Below are positions 7,183 through 13,256 of a stretch of 13,256 bases of DNA, in pieces. Position 1 is the first letter of the stretch. Every line of letters begins with the position of its first letter. The position numbers and the translations under genes were made by a program. The notes beneath the pieces are model-generated. The model was not told the origin of the DNA. It did no database searches and saw only the letters and a list, made by a program, of their open reading frames with translations. Source of the DNA: an uncultured Oscillospiraceae bacterium (GTDB lineage Bacteria; Bacillota; Clostridia; Oscillospirales; Oscillospiraceae). The stretch lies in the NCBI GenBank assembly GCA_900756495.1, contig CAAEKI010000300.1, positions 1 to 13,256 on the forward strand, read 5' to 3'.

Positions 7183-7494
7183 ATGCACGCTATTATTGAG
7201 ACCGGCGGAAAGCAGTACAAGGTGGCGGAGGGAGACACCCTCTTCATCGAGAAGTTGCCTCAGGAAGCCGGCGAGACCGTGACGTTTGACAAGGTTCTGG
7301 CAATCCTGGACGGCGACAACACCACCATTGGTACTCCTGTGGTGGCCGGCGCCAAGGTGGATGCCTCCATTGTGAAGAACGGCAAGGGCAAGAAGATCAG
7401 GATTTTCAAGTATAATCCCAAGAAGGGCTACCGCAAGCGCCAGGGCCACCGTCAGCCCTACACCAAGGTGACCATCGGCAAGATCTCTGTGTAA
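7183..7494 (+). CDS. rplU: 50S ribosomal protein L21
   Basis: A full-length bL21 of 103 residues, from [18 protein letters not shown] at the N-terminus to the basic C-terminal [17 protein letters not shown] segment that contacts 23S rRNA. It is an early to middle assembly protein of the large subunit. It is the first gene of the conserved Firmicutes rplU-prp-rpmA order, with its own promoter and leader. Confidence 0.99.
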   Translation: MHAIIETGGKQYKVAEGDTLFIEKLPQEAGETVTFDKVLAILDGDNTTIGTPVVAGAKVDASIVKNGKGKKIRIFKYNPKKGYRKRQGHRQPYTKVTIGKISV

Positions 7495-7496
7495 GC

Positions 7497-7829
7497 ATGA
7501 CCACGGCAGCTTTTCGCATGGACGGCGAACGCATTGTGGGAGTTACCGTGAAGGGCCACAGCGGCTATGCCGAGGCGGGTGCCGATATCGTATGCGCAGC
7601 AATTACCAGCGCCGTCCGGCTGGCCGAGTGCACGTTTAACGAGGTGCTGGGCTTGGGGGCGGCGGTCAAGGTGCGGGAGGCGGATGCCTCCATCACCCTG
7701 AAGCTCCCCGGCGGCCTGGGAGAACAGAACGAGGGTACCTGTCAGGCTGTTATGACGGCGCTCATGGTCTATCTGACCGAGCTCCGAGAGGAGTATCCCG
7801 ACCACATCACCGTGGTGGAGGAGGAATAG
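7497..7829 (+). CDS. prp: Ribosomal-processing cysteine protease Prp
   Basis: A 110-residue Prp (YsxB family). It removes the N-terminal extension of ribosomal protein L27, a step essential for ribosome function in Firmicutes with extended L27. The catalytic pair is in KGHSGYAEAGADIVCAAIT: His21 and Cys33, one residue short of the His22/Cys34 of Staphylococcus aureus Prp. The start lies 2 nt after the rplU stop with no clear SD, so translation is probably coupled to rplU. Its substrate gene rpmA follows 42 nt later. Confidence 0.96.
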   Translation: MTTAAFRMDGERIVGVTVKGHSGYAEAGADIVCAAITSAVRLAECTFNEVLGLGAAVKVREADASITLKLPGGLGEQNEGTCQAVMTALMVYLTELREEYPDHITVVEEE

Positions 7830-7871
7830 CTCTTTCCACCGCTGCATCACACACATTGGAGGTGTAATATT

Positions 7872-8156
7872 ATGCTGAAAATCGGTCTTCAGTTCTTCGC
7901 CCACAAGAAGGGCGTCGGCTCCACCCGCAACGGCCGCGACTCTGAGTCCAAGCGCCTGGGCGTCAAGCGCGGCGACGGTCAGTTCGTGCTGGCCGGCAAT
8001 ATTCTGGTTCGCCAGAGGGGCACCCACATTCATCCCGGCGTCAACGTGGGCAGGGGCAGCGACGACACCCTGTTTGCCCTGAAGGACGGCAAGGTGAAGT
8101 TCGAGCGTCTGGGCAAGGATCGCAAGCAGGTCTCTATTGTGGAGATCGCCCAGTAA
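7872..8156 (+). CDS. rpmA: 50S ribosomal protein L27 precursor
   Basis: A bL27 of 94 residues. Mature L27 sits near the peptidyl transferase centre, where its N-terminus reaches the tRNA acceptor ends. The N-terminus [14 protein letters not shown] is the Firmicutes-type extension; by comparison with S. aureus, Prp should cut between Phe9 and Ala10 to give mature [15 protein letters not shown] strong SD, GGAGGTG (7858-7864), lies 7 nt before the ATG. It is the last gene of the operon, closed by a terminator at 8169-8203. Confidence 0.99.
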   Translation: MLKIGLQFFAHKKGVGSTRNGRDSESKRLGVKRGDGQFVLAGNILVRQRGTHIHPGVNVGRGSDDTLFALKDGKVKFERLGKDRKQVSIVEIAQ

Positions 8157-8168
8157 TTTGGGTATACT

Positions 8169-8203
8169 AAGGCCCCGAACGGATCACGTTCGGGGCCTTT
8201 TCT
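8169..8203 (+). terminator. Rho-independent terminator after rpmA
   Basis: A perfect 13-bp stem, AAGGCCCCGAACG (8169-8181) with CGTTCGGGGCCTT (8187-8199), a 5-nt GATCA loop, and a short T run (TTTTCTT) overlapping its end. It separates the ribosomal protein operon from obg; I see no good promoter between it and obg, so obg may depend on read-through. Confidence 0.92.
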
Positions 8204-8256
8204 TCCGCAGAGAGCGGGCGGCGCAGGGCCGTCCCAAGCCAGGAGGTGCTATCATC

Positions 8257-9534
8257 ATGCCTGCATTTATTGATACTGCAAAAATAACCGTCAAAGCCGG
8301 CAACGGCGGAAACGGGGCCGTCTCCTTTCACCGTGAGAAGTATGTGGCGGCCGGAGGGCCTGACGGGGGCGACGGCGGCCGGGGCGGAGACATTATACTC
8401 CAGGTGGATGACCACATGTCTACGCTGATGGACTTCCGCTATAAGCGAAAATATACGGCAGAGAACGGAGCGGACGGCCAGGGAAAGCGGTGCTCCGGAA
8501 AGGATGGACAGAGCCTCGTCATTAAGGTCCCCCGCGGAACCGTGGTGCGCGATGCCGAGAGCGGCGGTATTGTCTGCGATATGTCGTCGGACGAGCCTTT
8601 TATTCTGGCACAGGGCGGAAATGGCGGCTGGGGCAATAAACACTTTGCCACGCCAACCAGGCAGGTTCCGCGCTTTGCCAAAGCGGGGCTGCCCGGACAG
8701 GCGCGCGAGGTTCAGCTGGAGCTTAAGCTTTTGGCCGATGTGGGCTTGGTAGGCTTCCCCAATGTGGGAAAGTCCACTCTGCTGTCAGTGGTGTCCAAGG
8801 CGCAGCCGAAGATTGCCAACTACCACTTTACTACTCTTTTTCCCAATTTGGGAGTGGTATATGTGGAAGAGGGGGTCTCGTTTGTCCTGGCCGATATTCC
8901 CGGCATCATAGAGGGGGCCAGCGAAGGGGCAGGACTGGGGTACGATTTCCTGCGGCACATCGACCGCTGCCGCCTGTTGATTCATGTTGTAGACGTGTCA
9001 GGCAGTGAAGGGCGTTCTCCAGTGGAGGACTTCAAAGCGATCTGTGAGGAGTTGAAGCAGTACTCACCGGAGCTGGCCTCTCGCCCAATGTTGGTAGCCG
9101 GCAACAAGGTGGACATCGCAGAGGACAAGACCCTCTCGGATGCTCTGCGTGCCTACGCAGAAGAGCTGGGCCTGCCCTACTTTGAGATATCGGCCGCCGC
9201 TCAGCAGGGAATCCGGCAGCTCATGCTGGCTGCGGCCCGGGAGCTGGAGAAGCTGCCGCCGATTACAGTATACGAGCCCACCTACGTTCCCAGGCCACCG
9301 CAGGTGGATACCTCAGAGCCGCTTCAGATCAGTCAAGAAGATGGAACATGGATTGTGGAAGGAGCTTGGCTGCAAAGGCTGATGGCCAACGTCAATTTCG
9401 GCGACTATGAGTCTCGCAACTGGTTTGACAAAATGCTTCGCTCTTCCGGCCTTTTTGATCGGCTGGAGGAGATGGGAATTCAGGATGGAGATACGGTATC
9501 TCTTTATAACCTGGAGTTTGAGTATCAGCGTTAA
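8257..9534 (+). CDS. obg: GTPase Obg/CgtA
   Basis: A 425-residue Obg GTPase, which binds 50S precursors as an assembly checkpoint and is linked to the ppGpp response. It has three domains: the glycine-rich Obg fold (about 1-158, with GGPDGGDGGRGGDI), the G domain (about 159-330) with Walker A GFPNVGKST (Gly166-Thr174), switch II DIPG (from Asp213), NKVD (from Asn283) and an ISAAA G5 motif, and a C-terminal OCT domain ending DTVSLYNLEFEYQ. ATG 8257 is set by AGGAGGTG (8241-8248) 8 nt upstream. The order rplU-prp-rpmA-obg is conserved in Firmicutes, although a strong terminator intervenes here. Confidence 0.98.
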   Translation: MPAFIDTAKITVKAGNGGNGAVSFHREKYVAAGGPDGGDGGRGGDIILQVDDHMSTLMDFRYKRKYTAENGADGQGKRCSGKDGQSLVIKVPRGTVVRDAESGGIVCDMSSDEPFILAQGGNGGWGNKHFATPTRQVPRFAKAGLPGQAREVQLELKLLADVGLVGFPNVGKSTLLSVVSKAQPKIANYHFTTLFPNLGVVYVEEGVSFVLADIPGIIEGASEGAGLGYDFLRHIDRCRLLIHVVDVSGSEGRSPVEDFKAICEELKQYSPELASRPMLVAGNKVDIAEDKTLSDALRAYAEELGLPYFEISAAAQQGIRQLMLAAARELEKLPPITVYEPTYVPRPPQVDTSEPLQISQEDGTWIVEGAWLQRLMANVNFGDYESRNWFDKMLRSSGLFDRLEEMGIQDGDTVSLYNLEFEYQR

Positions 9535-9584
9535 AATGACTGAGGCTGCCGGTCATAGCCGGCGGCCTCAGTCATTGTTATTTC
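9535..9584. terminator. Bidirectional terminator between obg and the EAL-domain gene
   Basis: AATGACTGAGGC (9535-9546) pairs with GCCTCAGTCATT (9565-9576), and inside it GCCGG pairs with CCGGC around a 6-nt loop, for about 18 bp in all. On the plus strand it is followed by GTTATTT and on the minus strand by a T run read from the AAAA at 9533-9536. It starts directly after the obg stop and serves the convergent minus-strand gene ending at 9578. Confidence 0.92.
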
Positions 9585-11800
9585 TCTCTGGGGGCGAAAG
9601 GGCTGGGATGCTGATCGACCAAATGCTCAAAATCAGCCACAGACAAAGGCTTGGAGAAGAAGTAGCCCTGGACCATACTGCAGCCTGACTTTCGCAAAAA
9701 GCTGACTTGCTCTTCCTCTTCGATACCCTCGGCGACAGTCTCTAACTGTAGCCGGTTGGCCAATTGTATAACCGACTGTATGACGGCTTTCGCCTTAGGG
9801 TTTTCAAAGTTGCTGACAAAAAACTGACGGTCCAGTTTGAGGCAGTCAATGGGAAGATCCTTGAGAAGACCCAAGGCAGAATAGCCGGATCCAAAGTCGT
9901 CTAATGAGCCGCGGAAGCCATGGGAACGAATTTCACGGACGGTCTCTCCCGCCTGCAGAATTTCATCGTTGGAAAACATAATGGATTCTGTAAGCTCGAA
10001 CTCAATCCAGCGGGGCTCAATCTCATAGCGGGCCAAGATGTCCAGATAACCGGACAGGAAGTCGGATTTTCTCAGATGCCGGCGCGAGAGGTTAACTGAG
10101 ATGGGAATCAGGGGAAGCCCTGCCTGAAGCCGTCTGTGCAGAAACCTGCATACCTGCTCAAAAACTTCAAAATCCAGCCTGCAGATGAGGTCGGTTTTTT
10201 CACAGAGCGGGATAAAGGCGCCAGGGCCTACAACACCGCGGTCGGGATGCAGCCAGCGAACCAAGGCCTCGGCTCCGGCAACAACTCCGTCTGTGAGGCG
10301 GACTTTGGGCTGCAAGAAAATGATAAATTCAGAGCACTCAAAGGCCTGCTCCAGCGCCCTGGTGACAGCCAGCTCATCCTGCTGGCGTAATCGAATCTCG
10401 TCGCTGTAGAACGCGCAGGTGCTGTGGTAACTGTCGCGGACACTGTTGCGGGCAAGATTTGCACGATCCTGAAAGGCAATCAGGTCTGCCTGGTTACTTT
10501 CCACCGGGTATACGCCCAGACTAACGCGCAGCGGGCCTGCTGGGCCCGTGAGGCCTTCCAGCAGAGTGGTCAGGGTATCCAGCCGTTTGCTCAGCCCTTC
10601 AGTGCTTTTAAGAAGGAGATAGTAGTTGTCAGCTTCGCCTCGGGAAGCGAGTTCTCCAGGGGATTCAAGGAAGCGATTCAGGATATGATAGACCTGCCGC
10701 AGGATGTGATCGCCCTGACTGCTTCCGCCAAGGTCGTTGATTAATTTAAAACCTTTCAAATTCAGGGACACGACAGACCAAGTGTTGGGGGGACTCCGGT
10801 GTATCGTCTCAGCGGCAAGGAGGCGAAACCGAATGATACTGGGGCCGCGGGTCAACGGATCCACAAAGGCCACACCTTCCAGGCGGGCGCGGTATCTGCC
10901 CTGCATAATAATGATGGCCACAAAGAGAAACAGAGAAGCGGCCATGAGGGCTATAATAATATAAAAGGTGCGGAAGATGAAGCTATTAACATCAGCAGTC
11001 AAAATATCTTTCGGGATCATAGTGGCGACCGACCAGCCGTAAGAACTAATGGGACAATAGTATAGGAGAATATCAGTCCCGCTTTTGGTGGGCAGGATCA
11101 CACTGCCAGGGCGATTGGAAAGCAGGTTTTCCTGCATCTCCACGGCCCAGTCTTCTGTCCCAATATAGGTGGTTTCGGCAATAAGCGGAGTAAAGGAGGC
11201 ATGTACAGGAGTCACTACAATTTTACCGTTTTGGTCTAGGATACAGACATTTCCACGACCGTCAAAACAATTGTTAGTGATCAGTTGCTGCATGCGTTCG
11301 ATGGATTTTATGCCCGCTATTACTCCGGTAATGGAGCCATCCTCTGAGACGGGCACCATATAAAGGATGTAGCCGGTCTCCACGCTGACCGCACTCTTAC
11401 CTGTCAGAGCGGATTGAAAAGCGGCAAGTCCGTCAAACTGGACCACATCTCCGTCAAGCAGATGGGCATTGCCGTCCGGTGAAACCAGTGCAATATCAGT
11501 AAAAGCGGCAATCTCAGCCTTGCGGCTCAGAAACTCCGCCCGCTCATCCCCCTCCAGACGGACAACACTGTCAGCCAGCAGATTCAATGTATCAATCACA
11601 GAACGAATACGGGCGTCAATCAACTGGGCAGTCTGTTGGGAGACATCCTCCAGGTAGCTCTGGGTCCGGCGATCCACAGCTTTCAGAAGGCCGGAGGAAT
11701 TCCAGAGAATAACAAGAGAGACCAACGCCAATGCAATCACTGCCGTTAGGATCAGGACAAGCATCGTACGCTGCGAGGCGTTCTTTTGTGGGGATCCCAT
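9578..11800 (-). CDS. Membrane-anchored sensor with degenerate GGDEF and intact EAL domain
   Basis: A 740-residue signalling protein. A membrane segment (about 13-33) is followed by an extracytoplasmic Cache-like sensor domain (about 35-275), a second segment (about 278-300), a GGDEF-fold domain and an EAL domain (about 480-735). The GGDEF motif is replaced by EADNY (Glu389-Tyr393), so diguanylate cyclase activity is unlikely. The EAL domain keeps the expected catalytic and metal residues: EAL (Glu511), NLS, ELTES (from Glu602), DDFGSGYS (Asp634-Asp635), KLD, AEGIE and QGYFFSKP. It should hydrolyse c-di-GMP in response to an external ligand, possibly with the GGDEF remnant as a GTP-sensing regulator. 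ATG at 11798-11800 is preferred; the upstream TTG at 11855-11857 lies in the promoter -10 box. The SD is weak (GGGAG about 13 nt upstream). Confidence 0.92.
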   Translation of the reverse strand: MGSPQKNASQRTMLVLILTAVIALALVSLVILWNSSGLLKAVDRRTQSYLEDVSQQTAQLIDARIRSVIDTLNLLADSVVRLEGDERAEFLSRKAEIAAFTDIALVSPDGNAHLLDGDVVQFDGLAAFQSALTGKSAVSVETGYILYMVPVSEDGSITGVIAGIKSIERMQQLITNNCFDGRGNVCILDQNGKIVVTPVHASFTPLIAETTYIGTEDWAVEMQENLLSNRPGSVILPTKSGTDILLYYCPISSYGWSVATMIPKDILTADVNSFIFRTFYIIIALMAASLFLFVAIIIMQGRYRARLEGVAFVDPLTRGPSIIRFRLLAAETIHRSPPNTWSVVSLNLKGFKLINDLGGSSQGDHILRQVYHILNRFLESPGELASRGEADNYYLLLKSTEGLSKRLDTLTTLLEGLTGPAGPLRVSLGVYPVESNQADLIAFQDRANLARNSVRDSYHSTCAFYSDEIRLRQQDELAVTRALEQAFECSEFIIFLQPKVRLTDGVVAGAEALVRWLHPDRGVVGPGAFIPLCEKTDLICRLDFEVFEQVCRFLHRRLQAGLPLIPISVNLSRRHLRKSDFLSGYLDILARYEIEPRWIEFELTESIMFSNDEILQAGETVREIRSHGFRGSLDDFGSGYSALGLLKDLPIDCLKLDRQFFVSNFENPKAKAVIQSVIQLANRLQLETVAEGIEEEEQVSFLRKSGCSMVQGYFFSKPLSVADFEHLVDQHPSPFAPREK

Positions 11801-11856
11801 AAGCGGACGTTCGCTCCCGTCTCCGACAGTGAAGTATATCGTTTGATACCTTTTCA

Positions 11857-11885
11857 ATTATATATAGATTCTTGAAGAATGGCAA
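11857..11885 (-). promoter_or_regulatory. Promoter of the EAL-domain gene
   Basis: Read on the minus strand: -35 box TTGCCA (11885-11880), a 17-bp spacer and a perfect -10 box TATAAT (11862-11857). The predicted start near 11850 leaves a leader of about 50 nt before ATG 11800, which excludes the upstream TTG start. The spacer is occupied by a perfect 13-bp palindrome. Confidence 0.75.
11868..11880. promoter_or_regulatory. Palindrome in the promoter spacer of the EAL-domain gene
   Basis: ATTCTTGAAGAAT is a perfect inverted repeat with 6-bp arms around one base. It fills most of the spacer between the -35 and -10 boxes, where a bound repressor would block RNA polymerase. The binder is unknown. 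Confidence 0.4.
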
Positions 11886-11952
11886 GGGTTTCACAAGAAA
11901 TAGGCATAAGTGAAACGGGTCGGAGACCATATCGGGAATGGAACGACGTGTA

Positions 11953-12411
11953 TTAATCCAGCGCAGCTTCAGCCGCCTCGATGTCCGCGGCCACAACCAA
12001 CAGCACAGAGCTGCCGCGGATATCCAGAATAGCGGCATCCAGCTTTGTAACCTCCTCGGGAATATAGCTCTCATAGGCCGCCCGCTGGTCGGAGATTCGG
12101 GCTTCCAGCGCAGTTCTGGCAGCCTCCGCAGCTTCTTCGTCGGTAAGCGTAAAGACGGCAAGCTCTTCGGCAGTGGCGCCGGTTGATCCGTAAACCGCGC
12201 TGTCAGTAACGGTGGATTCATCCAGGCCGTAGAGCAGACAGGCGACATCCTGATCGATGGACTCCAGGTGCTCGGAAAAAGCGCCGCTCTCCAGCAGGGC
12301 ATCTGCCGTTGCGGCGGGCTCATAGGGCGTTTCACCGCCGCAGGCGCACAGCAGGAGGACAAAGGTTAAAGCTAGGGGGACAATGCGCGCTGCGCCAAAA
12401 TGTGTTTTCAT
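11953..12411 (-). CDS. DUF4358 family lipoprotein
   Basis: About 152 residues with a lipoprotein signal peptide: basic N-terminus, hydrophobic PLALTFVLLL and a lipobox L-C-A-C with the lipidated Cys24. After cleavage it should be anchored to the outer face of the membrane. The rest matches DUF4358, a Clostridia family of unknown function: an ALLESGAF segment, LYGLDESTV, then GSTGATAEELAVF and a helical stretch before RGSSVLLVVA. The start is set by AAGGAG 10 nt upstream of the ATG. It begins 2 nt after the stop of the SGNH hydrolase gene, so the two form an operon and probably act together at the cell surface. No terminator separates it from the EAL gene, but that gene has its own promoter. 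Confidence 0.85.
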   Translation of the reverse strand: MKTHFGAARIVPLALTFVLLLCACGGETPYEPAATADALLESGAFSEHLESIDQDVACLLYGLDESTVTDSAVYGSTGATAEELAVFTLTDEEAAEAARTALEARISDQRAAYESYIPEEVTKLDAAILDIRGSSVLLVVAADIEAAEAALD

Positions 12412-12413
12412 AT

Positions 12414-13256
12414 TTATACTGCTCCTTCCGTTTCGGCTTGGCCGGCAAAATAGGCCTCCGGATCCACCGTGTGGCACATTAAGTATTCCAGCCATTTCTC
12501 ATACCATTCCCTGGTGAAATGGACTCCGTCGGTGGTCCCCTCCCGCGGAAGAATGCCGTCCTCATCTGCTAAGGCGGAGGCCACATCTACCAGAACGACA
12601 CGTTTTTCTGGAGCCAGACGTGCAAAGATCTCATTGTAGACCTCTACCTGCTCGTTGGTTACATAGTAAGGCTGGTTGTTTGCCTTGCATTTGTCGGGAT
12701 TAACTGGCGTAAGGTTTTGCAGATAAATTACCGCATCGGGCTGGAGCTGACGCACCATATCCAGCAGATCTGAAAATTTCTCCTCAAAACCTGAATCGTT
12801 AAAATAACCCAGCTCATTGACACCCAACGAGATAAAGACCTTGGAATACTGTTTGCGGGCCAGGGCATCTAAAATGGTGTACTTCGTCCCGTCGATACTG
12901 ATCACCCGCTTATCCGGGCGGTCCATCACATCGAAGACCGTGATGCCCTTGTAGCAGAGGAAGTCGGGGCCCTTAATACCACTGTACAGCCGAAGGCCAT
13001 CTGTCCGGGAGTCCCCCAGGAAGACGGCGTCATCAAACCACTCCATGGCTACGGGAGCCGACTCGGGCGCAGGAGCAGAGAAGTCATAAGGGGCCGCTGT
13101 GGGTGTGGGCTCCGGTGTAGATTCAGGAGTAAGTGTAGGTGCAGGGGTCGGCGACGGCGAAGGAGACGGCGTTGGGACGGGCGTAATATCTGCCGGAGCA
13201 GGTGCTGAAGCGGGGGATTCAGCGGTGACACCGGTAAGGGCGCTGCCCAGGTTGGG
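12414..13256 (-). CDS. SGNH/GDSL-type hydrolase, N-terminus cut off by the window
   Basis: The reading frame is open to the right edge of the window, giving 280 residues of the C-terminal part. The first Met (13044-13046) has no SD and lies after about 70 in-frame codons, so it is internal. Those codons encode a proline/threonine/serine-rich linker (TPVPTPSPSPSPTPAPTL), typical of an exported or membrane-anchored enzyme. The catalytic domain follows. Counting from that Met, FLGDSRTDG gives the nucleophile Ser13, LGVNELG gives Asn77, and DGVHF gives Asp173 and His176, the SGNH catalytic set. The family removes or transfers acyl groups on polysaccharides and similar substrates. In related genomes such genes, with DUF4358 lipoproteins, often lie near MBOAT O-acyltransferases (recollection); a role in envelope polymer acylation is inference. 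Confidence 0.87.
   Translation of the reverse strand, partial: PNLGSALTGVTAESPASAPAPADITPVPTPSPSPSPTPAPTLTPESTPEPTPTAAPYDFSAPAPESAPVAMEWFDDAVFLGDSRTDGLRLYSGIKGPDFLCYKGITVFDVMDRPDKRVISIDGTKYTILDALARKQYSKVFISLGVNELGYFNDSGFEEKFSDLLDMVRQLQPDAVIYLQNLTPVNPDKCKANNQPYYVTNEQVEVYNEIFARLAPEKRVVLVDVASALADEDGILPREGTTDGVHFTREWYEKWLEYLMCHTVDPEAYFAGQAETEGAV

Noticed and set aside
8137..8168. TTGTGG and TATACT at the end of rpmA as an obg promoter
   Set aside because: The spacer is 20 bp, the -35 is poor, and the rpmA terminator lies directly downstream.
11801..11857. TTG 11857 as the start of the EAL-domain protein
   Set aside because: It overlaps the -10 box of the predicted promoter, so it would not be in the transcript, and it lacks an SD.

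Overview
The window reads as a chromosomal segment of a moderately GC-rich low-GC-lineage Gram-positive bacterium (Bacillota, class Clostridia; an Oscillospiraceae-like gut anaerobe is my best guess). The basis is a Clostridium symbiosum-type pyruvate phosphate dikinase, an L27 precursor with the Firmicutes N-terminal extension beside its Prp protease, DUF1836 and DUF4358 proteins typical of Clostridia, and CCA-encoding tRNAs. The taxonomic call is inference. Nothing looks like a phage, insertion sequence, CRISPR array or horizontally acquired island.

Layout, left to right. (1) 44-258: tRNA-Asp(GTC) and tRNA-Thr(GGT) closed by a perfect hairpin terminator. (2) 287/305-988: trmO, the tRNA m6t6A37 methyltransferase, whose known substrate class is the tRNA-Thr(GGT) encoded just upstream. 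(3) 1116-3944: ppdK with its own extended -10 promoter, a Rex-like operator candidate and a downstream hairpin. (4) 4024-6879: a probable operon of a DUF1836 helix-turn-helix protein, prmA (overlapping by 8 nt) and a metallophosphoesterase with an SH3-like tail. (5) 7048-8203: a consensus promoter, a structured leader, then rplU-prp-rpmA and a terminator. (6) 8257-9534: obg/cgtA. (7) On the minus strand, sharing a bidirectional terminator with obg: a membrane-anchored sensor protein with a degenerate GGDEF and an apparently intact EAL domain (9578-11800), then a DUF4358 lipoprotein (11953-12411) and the C-terminal part of an SGNH-type hydrolase that runs off the right edge (12414-13256).

Functionally the left two thirds is dominated by ribosome and tRNA biology: two tRNAs, TrmO, PrmA (L11 methylation), L21, Prp (which trims L27), L27 and Obg (50S assembly GTPase), with the glycolytic/gluconeogenic PPDK between them. 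The right third is cell-envelope and signalling: a c-di-GMP phosphodiesterase candidate, and a lipoprotein/SGNH pair likely exported and possibly tied to envelope polymer acylation. I found no convincingly new system. The most useful observations are regulatory: three symmetric operator candidates placed at promoters or leaders, and the physical pairing of tRNA-Thr(GGT) with trmO.
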